From DATBDN01 sp963715995 (GTDB lineage Bacteria > Actinomycetota > Thermoleophilia > Solirubrobacterales > Thermoleophilaceae): a stretch of DNA of 64,000 nucleotides. This document shows, one piece after another, positions 17,061-25,364 of the stretch. Where the stretch lies: NCBI GenBank assembly GCA_963715995.1, contig OY970283.1:3224001-3288000 (forward strand). Reading direction: 5' to 3'. How positions within the stretch are numbered: position 1 is the first letter of the stretch; each line of letters starts with the position of its first letter. Both the position numbers and the translations under genes were made by a program. The notes beneath the pieces were generated by a model. It had not been told where the DNA came from. It saw nothing but the letters and a program-made list of their open reading frames with translations, and ran no database searches.

Positions 17061-17867
17061 TTACGAATGCGGCGGGAAGGCGGCGGCGAGCGTGCGTGCA
17101 ACCTGATCGATCTCGCCAGCGCCGAGATGACCAGGGCGCGCAGCGAGCCGAGCAGCGCCGCGCGCACCGACGACCGCGACATCGCGGATCTTGATCCGCG
17201 TCAAGAGCGGCAGTCCGTCGACGTCAACGATGCAGAGACATCCCGCCACGACGATCGCTCGATCCATGGCCGCGACGACCTGCCGGACTAATGCGATCTG
17301 TTGCTCGACCCCTTCGACGTACTTCGTGCGATCGCGACCAGCGATGACCAGGTGCTCGGTTCGCGGACTGAACAGCCCGCCGCGCCGCTTGGCATGGGCC
17401 TTCCCTTTGACGTGCTTCGAGTCGATGACGGTCACGCCACCCGGGCCAACCGCAAGATGATCGATGTTGGCGCGACTTCCGGGGATGCGGCGGTCGTGGA
17501 GGAGCGCAACGTCCGTGCGGCGCAGGTGTTTCGCGAGCCGTTCCGCGGTCTTGCGTTCGCCGGCCGCGCCCAAGCGCCATGCCCGCTCGTGCTGCGGATC
17601 GTTGAGCTTCGCGAGCGCGGAGCCGATCACGCCGAACTGCTCTCTCCGACGCTCGATGCGCTTCGAACGCCTCCGCTCGCCTTCGGTGCCCGCAGAACTG
17701 CCGGCGAGTCCTCCATCAAGAACATCGCCCGACTCAAGCGGACCGCAGCTCCGGCAACGAATCGTCCGCGTCGAGGCGTCGTGCCATGCCTGGCCTCCGG
17801 CGCTCAGCGGTGTATCGCAGCAAGCGCATGCGCCGGGGTAGCGAAGACGGATGAGGCGTTCGGCCAC
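17061..17867 (-). CDS. NERD-domain (nuclease-related) protein with zinc-ribbon start
   Basis: A 268-residue protein. The N-terminus holds two Cys pairs (CACC at about 14-17 and CRSC at about 38-41), which fit a zinc ribbon. After a charged linker comes a NERD domain (about 95-225): GAAGERKTAERLAKHL, then IDHLAVGPGGVTVIDSKHVKG, with the Asp and the DSK triad element of a PD-(D/E)xK-like fold. NERD proteins are thought to act on nucleic acids, and some occur in defence islands. It is alone between two hairpins and a decayed HNH gene. The start is GTG at 17867. The exact function is unknown. Confidence 0.8.
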   Translation of the reverse strand: MAERLIRLRYPGACACCDTPLSAGGQAWHDASTRTIRCRSCGPLESGDVLDGGLAGSSAGTEGERRRSKRIERRREQFGVIGSALAKLNDPQHERAWRLGAAGERKTAERLAKHLRRTDVALLHDRRIPGSRANIDHLAVGPGGVTVIDSKHVKGKAHAKRRGGLFSPRTEHLVIAGRDRTKYVEGVEQQIALVRQVVAAMDRAIVVAGCLCIVDVDGLPLLTRIKIRDVAVVGARGAARLAARPGHLGAGEIDQVARTLAAAFPPHS

Positions 17868-18004
17868 GTGGGCTCTATCGGCTGGACGGCTAGTTGGCCT
17901 AAGGGCTAGCTCGGCTGGGTGTGGGGCAACATTGAGCGAGAGGTCGACCCCGCAAGAGGTCGGTCCCGAGACGAACCGAGCCGGTAGCGCCGGGGCGTGT
18001 CCCG

Positions 18005-18292
18005 CTACCTCGAGCGGAAGAGCTCCTCGCTATGCCACTCGAGGAACTCGCGCCCGGGGCGGGCACGCTCGTCGGGCGGCAGCTGGATCGTCTTGCCTTC
18101 GAGCGCGTAGTAGGTCCGGCCATTCGCGTAGCGGTCCCGAAGCTGGGGCTGACCGCGAAGCTGTAGTCGGGTCGAATCGTCACGAACCCGTGGTCGAACA
18201 GGTGATGCAGGTCCCGACTCAGCGGAAGCCGACGCAACGACCAGGCGAGGAGGCCTCGCCGCAGGAGCTCTTAGTTCGGCGCCAGCAGTTGC
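18005..18292 (-). pseudogene. Decayed HNH endonuclease C-terminal fragment
   Basis: Read on the minus strand, SRDLHHLFDHGFVTIRPDY matches the usual HNH tail (LR-DLH-LFD-G). The reading frame then shifts by one base near 18140-18150, and continues as LRDRYANGRTYYALEGKTI, then PPDERARPGREFLEWHSEEL, ending at a TAG at 18005. Upstream of the match is an in-frame stop (near 18271). The N-terminal part with the first His is absent. It is therefore a broken remnant of a McrA-like HNH nuclease, butting against the end of the helicase gene. Confidence 0.75.
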
Positions 18293-20851
18293 CTACGCGG
18301 CGTCGCGGGCAATGACCGTGTCATACAGCCCGTAGTGGGACAGGCCGGGATGGCTGTCAATGCCCGTGTAAGCCAATGACGCGTCCTCGTACCGACGAAA
18401 GGCGAACACGGCTTGGTTCATCTGCTCGGTGTTGAAGACCTTCAACTGGACGAGCAAATGGAAGTCGTCGACCGTCAACCCAGTGACCGCGCGGAAGAGC
18501 TCAGGCTCGAGCCTAGTTATGACGTCCTGCAGCGTGTTCTCGCGATAGTCAGTCAGGTACATGAACGCCGGGATCCGGGTGGCGAACTTGATGAGCTTCT
18601 CTTGGATCTGCTTGCGCTTCGACTTGTACTCCTTCTCCTCGGCGCTGAGCTCCTTCTTTTCCTTCGGAGTGAGATCGTCACCCTTCTTCTTGAGCTGCTT
18701 GAGCTTCTCGCTCTTGTTGATGACGGTCTCGATGACGTTGTCTCCGAGTGCACGGAACCCCTCGATTCGCATCACGGCATCAAGAGCGTCTGGGTTGTTA
18801 AGGATCCGCCGCAGCGTGTCGTTGTCGACGTTGACCAGTAGGGCCGACTCCCACCGACGAGCCAGCAGGGTGGCGGAGGTGCCCGCCATTGCGATGTCGA
18901 GGATGCCGCCGACGTCGATCTGGGTCATATGCGACCCGTCGTAGGCGAGGACCGGCAAGAACGAGACGAGCTCCGCGACCGCCTTCTCGGGGTTAGGTTC
19001 CTCGGGAGAGAGACCGAACCCATAGTCGGCGAGCTGGCGCAACGCTCGCGTGGGCGCGAAGTCGAAGACGAAGGCGACCGGCTTGAGGATCTCTTCCTCG
19101 TTCGGGTCGTCTCCGTTGGGGTTTCTGATGGACCAAGGCGACTGGACTCGGAACGCAGCCTGGAAATAGGTCTCAGGCGACTTGAGGTTGCGAAGCATCA
19201 GGATCGCTGACCACTGCGGAACCGTGACCCCCGTGGTGAGCTTCCCACACGACAGCGTGATCGTCTTTGTGTCGAAACCGCTCCCGATCGCTTTCCGTAC
19301 GGGCGGGAGCGCATCGAGGCCAATTCCCGCAGCAGGGCCGGCGACGGTGCGGACGGTGTACTCGTGCCAAAAGACGTTGTGTTTCTCCGCGAGCAGCGTT
19401 GCCATCGCGTAGCACGCAGCGACATTCGGCAGGAACCAGAAGGAGTGCTGGAGATAGGGCAGCAGACGAACGTCTGAATACGGGAACGGTGGCTTGGTGC
19501 TGCCCAGCTTCAGGTTGTCGACCTGGCTTGGGGCGTAGGAGCCGCGAATGATGTCGAGCCATTTCTGAACCTCGTTCTTATGCTTGAACTCCGCGTCATC
19601 CGTGCTGCCCGTCGCGGCGAAAAATTCATTTAGGTCGAACTCGTCGAATTCGCCCTGGCTGGCGATAGCCAGTAGCTCGTCGGGCATCTGGTAGGTCATT
19701 AGCCGCATCTGCGGCAGTGCGCCGTAGGGGTTCCACTTGTCCGGGTGCTTCGTGGCGAACTGCTCTCGCGCGCGCTGCTCGTCCGTATACGTCCAGTTAA
19801 AGATCTGCTCCTCAATGAACTCGCCAGTCGCCAGCGCCTTGAACGGCGTGCCGGATAGGTACAGGTACGCCTTGGTGGTGATGGGCAGGAAGTCGGTCTC
19901 GGGTACCGAGAGTTCGCTCAGGTCCTCATTGACGACTTCAAGTCCTGCGGCGTATTCGAGCTTTGTTTCCTTCTGTGCGGTGCTGTCGTCCTCGCCTTCA
20001 AAGAGTTCTTTCGCGGTGTCCCGCCATGCGCCGAAGTGGTACTCATCGAAGACAACGAGGTCCCAATTGATCTCGTGGACCCACTCGTTCTTCGGCTTGA
20101 TGTTGCCGGCGCTATCTCGGCCGAGAAGGTCCTGGAACGACCCGAAGTAGACCACCGGCTTCTTCGGATCGATCTGCTTGGGCGACTTACCGGATGAGCG
20201 GGAGAGGTATTGCCAACCGTCGAAGTCGACGTGCGATTCCAAGTCCCCTCGCCATGCGTCCTCAACCGCCGGTTTGAAGGTCACCACGAGGACGCGGGTA
20301 GCGCCAAGCTGCTTCGCAAGCTGATAGGTCGTGAACGTCTTGCCGAAACGCATCTTGGCGTTCCACAGGAAGCGTGGCACGGCGTGCATGTCCTCCTTCC
20401 AGATGGAATGGAAGTAGGCGTGCGTCTTGTTCACTGCCTCGGCCTGCTCGCGACGCATCGCGAACGTCAGATGATGCGTTCCGGTTAACGGCACGCCCTT
20501 TTGAATTTCGACGATCGCCGTCTTGACGTCGTCGGCCGTGCAGCGCATCCATTCACGCGAAGCCCCGATGACGACGTTTTCGAAGCCCTTATCGATCAAG
20601 CGCTGTCGGACGTCTCCATCACGGAAGGGCAATCCGTCGTCGCGCTCAGCGATGACGTCGACATGCAGGGTGTAGGCCTGCTGCATCTGCCCTTGAGACT
20701 GCTTGATGCGTGAGTTGACGTTCTCCTGCGTCGTTTGCCCCACCTTGATGAGGCCCACGTACGCCTTCGGTGGATCGTCCGGCGTCCATGCGTATACGCG
20801 AAGGCGAGGCGCCGGCTTTGGGGGGAGAAGGTCCTCGATCGACCTAGCCAT
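18293..20851 (-). CDS. Restriction-type helicase with N-terminal GIY-YIG-like domain
   Basis: An 852-residue protein. The N-terminus (about 30-110) shows KAYVGLIKVGQTTQENVNSR, a GIY-YIG/T5orf172-like pattern that could nick or cut DNA. It is followed by a superfamily 2 helicase core: Walker A-like NAKMRFGKTFT (about 163-173), VLVVTFKP, the DEAD-box VVFDEYHFG, YLSGTPF, and motif VI-like YFQAAFRVQ. A lysine-rich coiled-coil stretch (about 720-765) precedes the C-terminus. Such proteins translocate on DNA in restriction systems. The start ATG (20851) overlaps by one base the stop of the preceding methyltransferase gene. It is the last gene of a four-gene cluster beginning at 24276. Confidence 0.85.
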   Translation of the reverse strand: MARSIEDLLPPKPAPRLRVYAWTPDDPPKAYVGLIKVGQTTQENVNSRIKQSQGQMQQAYTLHVDVIAERDDGLPFRDGDVRQRLIDKGFENVVIGASREWMRCTADDVKTAIVEIQKGVPLTGTHHLTFAMRREQAEAVNKTHAYFHSIWKEDMHAVPRFLWNAKMRFGKTFTTYQLAKQLGATRVLVVTFKPAVEDAWRGDLESHVDFDGWQYLSRSSGKSPKQIDPKKPVVYFGSFQDLLGRDSAGNIKPKNEWVHEINWDLVVFDEYHFGAWRDTAKELFEGEDDSTAQKETKLEYAAGLEVVNEDLSELSVPETDFLPITTKAYLYLSGTPFKALATGEFIEEQIFNWTYTDEQRAREQFATKHPDKWNPYGALPQMRLMTYQMPDELLAIASQGEFDEFDLNEFFAATGSTDDAEFKHKNEVQKWLDIIRGSYAPSQVDNLKLGSTKPPFPYSDVRLLPYLQHSFWFLPNVAACYAMATLLAEKHNVFWHEYTVRTVAGPAAGIGLDALPPVRKAIGSGFDTKTITLSCGKLTTGVTVPQWSAILMLRNLKSPETYFQAAFRVQSPWSIRNPNGDDPNEEEILKPVAFVFDFAPTRALRQLADYGFGLSPEEPNPEKAVAELVSFLPVLAYDGSHMTQIDVGGILDIAMAGTSATLLARRWESALLVNVDNDTLRRILNNPDALDAVMRIEGFRALGDNVIETVINKSEKLKQLKKKGDDLTPKEKKELSAEEKEYKSKRKQIQEKLIKFATRIPAFMYLTDYRENTLQDVITRLEPELFRAVTGLTVDDFHLLVQLKVFNTEQMNQAVFAFRRYEDASLAYTGIDSHPGLSHYGLYDTVIARDAA

Positions 20852-22491
20852 CAGGCGGATGCTTGGCTCAACTCCATCGGGCGGATGATTGACTCAATGA
20901 AGGCCTGCTCATCCTCGGTAATCCCGTACTTCTCGTACAGGTCTCCGTCCGTCCAAGCTCGATCCCAGGTCTGCTGCGGCACCCACGCGTACGTGGACCG
21001 GGTCGCATGCTGACTGACCTTGCGAAGCCACACCAGGAAGCGAAAGAAGCGAGTCTTCACGTAACTCTCCATGCTGTCCGCCTCATCCTCAGAGGATGCA
21101 GACAAGAACAGATATGTCTGCGTGCAAGCGGATGGATTAGGTGCGCGTCTGATGGAACTGAGCACGAGAGTCGGCAAGATCTGCGACTCAAAGCCTGCGG
21201 CAGGGATTAGCACCTTCCATGTGTCGATCAGATCGCTGCTCTTGGTGATCTCTTCACGAGCGATCCATCCAACGAGCCGCTTCCCCTGTTGATAGGCGTA
21301 GAGCGGAACCGCGGATGGGAAGGGGTCGTTTCTGTAGCCCTGGAAGTTGCTGGTTAGCCCAAACTCCTTGTCCGCAGAGAGCACGTCGAAGATTGAGGGC
21401 TCGTCCCTCTCTCGGATCTTTCGAAGGACCTTCAGGGCGCGACTGTCACGCACAAGGATGTCGAACTCATCAAGGCGTCGCTCGGCCGTTGAAACCGCTT
21501 CGCCACCTCTCACAAGCGTTGTTTCACACAATCCCGGGTTGTCGCGCTCCCAGAGGAAGTAACACGCGCCCCCCATTAGCTTCACCCCGGGGAACACCTC
21601 GCTGGAGTCCGGATAGTCCACAAGCTTTCGGATCCGCGCGTCACCAAGCATCGCCGCCCGGAAGCTGCTGAGGCCCAAGCCAGCCGCCATCCACCTGGAC
21701 GGTATGACCATCGTGAGTAAGCGAGGCTCGAGCGCCTTCGCTTGCTCCACGAAGTGCTGGTAGATCGGAACGTCGCGCGTCCCCCCGTCGGATGCGAGCT
21801 GATACGGCGGGTTCCCGATGATGACGTCAAACTGCATGTCGGCTCCAAAGAGCTCGGCGATCCGGGCTCTGATGTCGGTGGTATGGATAAACGCGTATGC
21901 GTGGGATTCGAAGTCGGGGCCGCGGTCGAGAGCCTTCTGGCTTGCCCCGCAGTACTTGCACTTACCGTTGAGCGTCTTTCGGATCTTCTTGCCGTTACCG
22001 TCGACGGTGCGCAGCCATTCCGTCGCGCCCACCCACGTGTGCTCGACCCTCTCGAACCAGATGTTGCCGTCCGGGCTATCGAATGACCTAGCCACCGAAT
22101 GCGGTCCGTTGGCCCACTTAGAGCAGTAGACGCTGCGGCGGGCGAGCAGACTCGTGAGATCGGTGATTCCGATGCCGAAGACCTGCTTCGAAAGGATGTG
22201 ATCGACCCGGGCCTCGAGGTCGGCGATCTCGTCTTTGAGCCCCTCTGCGAGTCGGCGTGTGATCTCTCGTAGGAAGACGCCCGACTTTGCAACTGGATCG
22301 AGGAAAGTGACCGTCGGATCGCTCCAGAGATTCGCCCCGCGATTACCCGCGGCCCACGCGTCCGCGAGCGAGTCGAGCATCCTGTTAGCCAGCTCCGGAG
22401 GCGTGAAGACCTCGTCGTTAGACAGGTTCGCGATGCACGAAAGCACGTCCGGATTTCGTCCACGCAAGGCGAACGAGGCCTGGTCAGCCAT
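20851..22491 (-). CDS. N6-adenine methyltransferase (Eco57I-like) subunit
   Basis: A 546-residue protein. Seen: EVFTPPELANRML near the start, a motif I region LDPVAKSGVFL in which the usual (A/G)xGxG is altered to AKSG, and the catalytic motif IV NPPY at about 227-230 followed by QLASDGG. The remainder is target-recognition-type sequence. A CKYC...C pair (KCKYCGASQK near 177) suggests a small zinc knuckle. It would methylate adenine in DNA to protect the host. It overlaps the upstream gene by 8 bp (ATGGCTGA), and its stop overlaps the helicase start. It probably pairs with the upstream protein, which has a good motif I. Confidence 0.85.
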   Translation of the reverse strand: MADQASFALRGRNPDVLSCIANLSNDEVFTPPELANRMLDSLADAWAAGNRGANLWSDPTVTFLDPVAKSGVFLREITRRLAEGLKDEIADLEARVDHILSKQVFGIGITDLTSLLARRSVYCSKWANGPHSVARSFDSPDGNIWFERVEHTWVGATEWLRTVDGNGKKIRKTLNGKCKYCGASQKALDRGPDFESHAYAFIHTTDIRARIAELFGADMQFDVIIGNPPYQLASDGGTRDVPIYQHFVEQAKALEPRLLTMVIPSRWMAAGLGLSSFRAAMLGDARIRKLVDYPDSSEVFPGVKLMGGACYFLWERDNPGLCETTLVRGGEAVSTAERRLDEFDILVRDSRALKVLRKIRERDEPSIFDVLSADKEFGLTSNFQGYRNDPFPSAVPLYAYQQGKRLVGWIAREEITKSSDLIDTWKVLIPAAGFESQILPTLVLSSIRRAPNPSACTQTYLFLSASSEDEADSMESYVKTRFFRFLVWLRKVSQHATRSTYAWVPQQTWDRAWTDGDLYEKYGITEDEQAFIESIIRPMELSQASA

Positions 22492-23143
22492 CAGCCAAGT
22501 CCTTGATCCTCAGCGGCGGATAGCTCGTGACGGGCGAAAACACATTGTGTTTTCCGGCGTCGGCAAACAGTGTGTCTTCACCGAACGTCGACATCTGTGC
22601 GAGCACGTCGAGTCGGAAATCGCGGCGCTGAAACTTCCCCCTCCCGAGATAACCCCACTCGGCAAACACGATGGGCCCATCGTCAGTCGTGCGCATCGTC
22701 AGCGCGTCCCCATGAACGATGTTCTGCGTCAGCACGAACAACGCCGCTCGATAGACGTCGCTGGAGGAGGCAATTGCAAGGTAGTCACTGAGAACCTCCA
22801 GGAGGTTGTCTCGGCACTCGGCGATGTTGTCCTCTAACAGTTCGATCCCGTAGATGCACATCAATCCGAGCAACGCGTAGTGGCGCCGTTCGAAGTCGCT
22901 TCGACCGAACTTCAGCTCTACTGCCGCGAGCTTGCGGTGGAAGACCGGTACTAGGAAATTGCCGGAACCGCAGGCGGACTCGAGGAACCGGGAATCGATG
23001 CGCTCGGCTTCCGCGCCCACCAGGTCAAGCATCGCCTCGACCATCCAGCGTGGCGTGAAGACTTCACCGTGGTCGGCTACGCGCTGCTTCGATCGCACAA
23101 TGGGGCGATGGTACGTCCCTATCGCGACGTCCCCGGCAGCCAC
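22484..23143 (-). CDS. N6-methyltransferase-like protein with motif I but no NPPY
   Basis: A 219-residue protein with EVFTPRWMVEAMLDLVG and the SAM-binding motif FLESACGSGNFLVP, then YGIELLEDNIAECR (motif II) and NIVHGDALTM (motif III). The expected motif IV NPPY is missing; the corresponding stretch reads IVFAEWGYLG. It thus looks like the SAM-binding half of a bipartite methylase whose catalytic half is the next gene. The start is set at GTG 23143, after CGGAGA on the minus strand; earlier in-frame starts would run into the preceding gene. The preceding gene ends 35 bp upstream. Confidence 0.75.
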   Translation of the reverse strand: MAAGDVAIGTYHRPIVRSKQRVADHGEVFTPRWMVEAMLDLVGAEAERIDSRFLESACGSGNFLVPVFHRKLAAVELKFGRSDFERRHYALLGLMCIYGIELLEDNIAECRDNLLEVLSDYLAIASSSDVYRAALFVLTQNIVHGDALTMRTTDDGPIVFAEWGYLGRGKFQRRDFRLDVLAQMSTFGEDTLFADAGKHNVFSPVTSYPPLRIKDLADG

Positions 23144-23178
23144 CTCTCCGTACGTGTGCGCAGAGATGGGTGCCCCCC

Positions 23179-24276
23179 CTAATGGGACGCGTCGTAGGCC
23201 AGTTGAACGAGGTCCTTCAGCTCCGGAAGCTGGTCGACGTTGCGAGCTGAGTACTCGGTGTCGCCCATGCCGAAGTGCCCGATCTTGGATGCGTCGCGCA
23301 TGTACTCGTCGCTCCACGGCTGCACGGTCGACGGCGGCAGTGACAGGTAGATCAGTGCACGCTGCTGCTGCAGTTCAACAGTGAAAAACGATCGTTTCCC
23401 CCGGAAGTAGCCGACGTATTGCTTGCGAATGCGACGCGTGACGTCGCCGCCGAGAGACATGGCGAACCCATTTATCTCCTCAAAGAGCTCGTTGATGAGA
23501 GCGCTCTTGTTTCCGAGGTGATGGTCGAGCGGGTACTCCTGGCCCTTCGGCACCGAGGGAGGCTCCGGTGGGCCTGCTGGATGACCCTTGCTGGCCGGCT
23601 CGGTGCCGCTCGCCCCGGCGGGCGCATCGAGTACTCGCGCTAACGAGCGCCGAAGAGCATCAACAGGAACTGCTGGATGGCCGAGCTTTCCGGCTACCGC
23701 ATCGAGTACTGCCTGCGGCGGATCTGATCCCAGTTCCGACAGTGCCTTTCGGACTCGTCCGTCGGTAAAGACCCGATCACCAAACTGATCGAGCTCGCCG
23801 CTCGTGACAGCTGCCCGAGAGATCAACCGCAGCAGGTTCGCCTTATCGGCGGGCGGTGCGGCGCCGTTAGCCAACTCAACTTCGAACAGGAGCTTCCGAT
23901 CCATTGTCTCGGGCTCGTTCGTCTTATAGACGCGGTACCGGAGACCGTTTGTCAGGACACACCAGACGACGCCATCGTTGTTCGCGTAGTTGATCGTCTG
24001 CGCAATGAACTTCTTGTCGTCGAGGTTCTCGCTAACGCCCTTCGCTTCGACGTAGAGGCGTGCCGCCCCATCGACCTTTAAGGCGTAATCGAGAAAGGTG
24101 CCCTCGAAGACCTTGACCTCGCGCTCCACTTGATCGAGGTCCGACGGATCCCAACCAAGGGCGGACAGCATCGGGTCGATAAGCAACGCACGCGTATTCG
24201 CCTCATTACCCACCCCATTTGCCTTTAGCTTCTCGGCGTTGGCGACCACCTTGCCGATCGTTTCGGAGACACCCAT
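23179..24276 (-). CDS. HsdR-N-type nuclease with DUF5655-like C-terminus
   Basis: A 365-residue protein. The N-terminal half is a type I restriction HsdR-N domain of the PD-(D/E)xK fold: NEANTRALLIDPML, Asp63 in FLDYAL, then Glu77 and Lys79 in YVEAKG. A proline-rich linker (about 235-265) leads to a C-terminal DUF5655-like domain (FFTVELQQQRALIYLSL). It could be the cutting subunit of the cluster. The start ATG at 24276 gives MGVSETIGK, which fits the family; the open frame continues upstream into a tRNA relic, so it must not be extended. It is the first gene of the restriction-like cluster. Confidence 0.8.
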   Translation of the reverse strand: MGVSETIGKVVANAEKLKANGVGNEANTRALLIDPMLSALGWDPSDLDQVEREVKVFEGTFLDYALKVDGAARLYVEAKGVSENLDDKKFIAQTINYANNDGVVWCVLTNGLRYRVYKTNEPETMDRKLLFEVELANGAAPPADKANLLRLISRAAVTSGELDQFGDRVFTDGRVRKALSELGSDPPQAVLDAVAGKLGHPAVPVDALRRSLARVLDAPAGASGTEPASKGHPAGPPEPPSVPKGQEYPLDHHLGNKSALINELFEEINGFAMSLGGDVTRRIRKQYVGYFRGKRSFFTVELQQQRALIYLSLPPSTVQPWSDEYMRDASKIGHFGMGDTEYSARNVDQLPELKDLVQLAYDASH

Positions 24277-24366
24277 CTGGGTGCCGATCCTAAGGTGGGG
24301 CAGACGAGGTCGACAAAAATTGGTGCCAAATTGGTGCCACGGCGCGAGCCCACGCCACACCCGCCC

Positions 24367-24397
24367 AAAGAAAAAGGCCCCGTTTCCGGGACCTTTC
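24367..24397 (-). terminator. Terminator behind the tRNA relic
   Basis: On the minus strand AAAGG-CCCG pairs with CGGG-CCTTT around a short loop, followed by TTTCTTT. It stands directly behind the tRNA 3' fragment, as it would behind a real tRNA gene. Confidence 0.7.
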
Positions 24398-24402
24398 TCT
24401 AT

Positions 24403-24441
24403 AGCGGGGGCGGGATTCGAACCCGGCGAGCGGAGCTCGCC
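24403..24441 (-). pseudogene. 3' fragment of a class II tRNA (Leu-type) gene
   Basis: On the minus strand: a long variable-arm hairpin GGCGAGC-TCC-GCTCGCC (24425-24441), then GGGTTCGAATCCCG (T arm) and CCCCCGC (acceptor 3' strand), then TA. A matching GCGGGGG 5' acceptor strand and a normal anticodon arm are not found further 5', so this is not a working tRNA. The opposite strand encodes GAGFEP, the tail that integrases often take from such sites. It looks like the attachment scar of an earlier integration. Confidence 0.7.
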
Positions 24442-24595
24442 AAGCAAGCGCCTTGCTACCCCGGGACCAAGTCGGTGCCCAAGCTGAAAGGCTCAGGTAG
24501 GTATTGGCGCGGGAACTAGGTGATCGAAAGAGAAGCTCTGAGCGAGTCCGCCAGCCATGAGCCGAACTTCGGTCGTCGCACGTCGCCGTTGACCC

Positions 24596-24631
24596 TTGGC
24601 GCAAGGGATATCCGCGTATATACTGACGGCA
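24596..24631 (+). promoter_or_regulatory. Promoter of the AbrB/Doc pair, probably leaderless
   Basis: -35 TTGGCG at 24596-24601, a 17-bp spacer, -10 TATACT at 24619-24624, then 6 bp to the A of the start codon at 24631. Transcription would begin at or next to the ATG, giving a leaderless mRNA, which fits the absence of a ribosome binding site. Confidence 0.65.
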
Positions 24632-24888
24632 TGAAGGTCGTAAAGGTGCGCCGCGTGGGCAACAGCAACGTCGTTTCCTTGCCGCGCGAACTTGAGGCTC
24701 GCGGGTACGAGCCCGGCACCTCGGTGCTCATTGAGGAACTCGAGGACGGGGAGCTGCGCATCCTTCCCGCCGACCAGGTGCGCGAGCGCATACGCGGCAT
24801 CGGCCGGCGAGTCGCGAGCGACCACGCGGAGGCGTTGAAGATCCTCGCCGAGCACGACCCCGACACGCCGAAGCGCCGTACGCGGTAG
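24631..24888 (+). CDS. AbrB/MazE-type antitoxin
   Basis: An 85-residue protein with an N-terminal swapped-hairpin AbrB DNA-binding domain (MKVVKVRRVGNSNVVSLPRE, residues 1-20, and SVLIEELEDGELRI), followed by a helical C-terminus that would bind the toxin. It should neutralise the Doc-type protein encoded 9 bp downstream and repress its own promoter. The ATG at 24631 is chosen over an upstream in-frame ATG because the domain begins there and a good promoter ends just before it. Confidence 0.85.
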   Translation: MKVVKVRRVGNSNVVSLPRELEARGYEPGTSVLIEELEDGELRILPADQVRERIRGIGRRVASDHAEALKILAEHDPDTPKRRTR

Positions 24889-24897
24889 CGCTTCTTG

Positions 24898-25305
24898 GTG
24901 GACGACGAACCGGGCGCCTTCGTCGCGTATCTCGAACTCGACGACGCGCTCGAGCTTTATGCGGCGGTCATCGGTGGTAATGCTGCCCAAGCGGAAGACC
25001 ATTTGCGCAATCGGTCCGGACTGGAGAGCGCGCTCGCACGTCCGGAGACCTACGCCCATTACGAGGATGCAGACCTGGCGCTGCAGGCCGCGGTCCTTGC
25101 GCACGGGATCGCCGAGAGCCAGTGCTTCATCGACGGCAACAAGCGCTTGGCACTCGTCGCCATGCTCACCTTCCTCGAGGTAAACGGATATCGCGTCGAG
25201 GCAAGCGATCCCGAGCTCGCGGACTGGATCATCGGGCTGAGCTCCGAGATAACTCCGGAGCGACTGGCCGAGCTCCTACGCGAACGTGCGCGACCGGCGC
25301 GCTGA
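24898..25305 (+). CDS. doc: Doc-type (Fic fold) toxin
   Basis: A 135-residue death-on-curing protein. Doc enzymes phosphorylate elongation factor Tu and stop translation. The Fic-type motif is QCFIDGNKR at about 75-83, where the first position, normally the catalytic His, is Gln75. The rest (LALVAMLTFLEVNGY and the C-terminal ADWIIGLSS) is typical of the family. The start is GTG 24898, or the TTG one codon before. It is downstream of the antitoxin on the same strand. The His change may mean a different chemistry or loss of activity. Confidence 0.87.
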   Translation: MDDEPGAFVAYLELDDALELYAAVIGGNAAQAEDHLRNRSGLESALARPETYAHYEDADLALQAAVLAHGIAESQCFIDGNKRLALVAMLTFLEVNGYRVEASDPELADWIIGLSSEITPERLAELLRERARPAR

Positions 25306-25364
25306 GCTGCTGCGGGGTCTGTCCACCTTCGTCGCCAGCGTCCGGCTTTCGAGGAGCTCAATGC

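Larger units (their letters stand above)
24277..24630. other. Intergenic segment with tRNA relic and antitoxin promoter
   Basis: No protein gene is seen. The segment holds a terminator (24367-24397), a class II tRNA 3'-half relic (24403-24441 or a little more) and, at the right end, the promoter of the AbrB/Doc pair. Confidence 0.6.

Noticed and set aside
24403..24488. A complete tRNA-Leu gene
   Set aside because: The 5' acceptor strand and a proper anticodon arm are missing, so only a 3' fragment is present.
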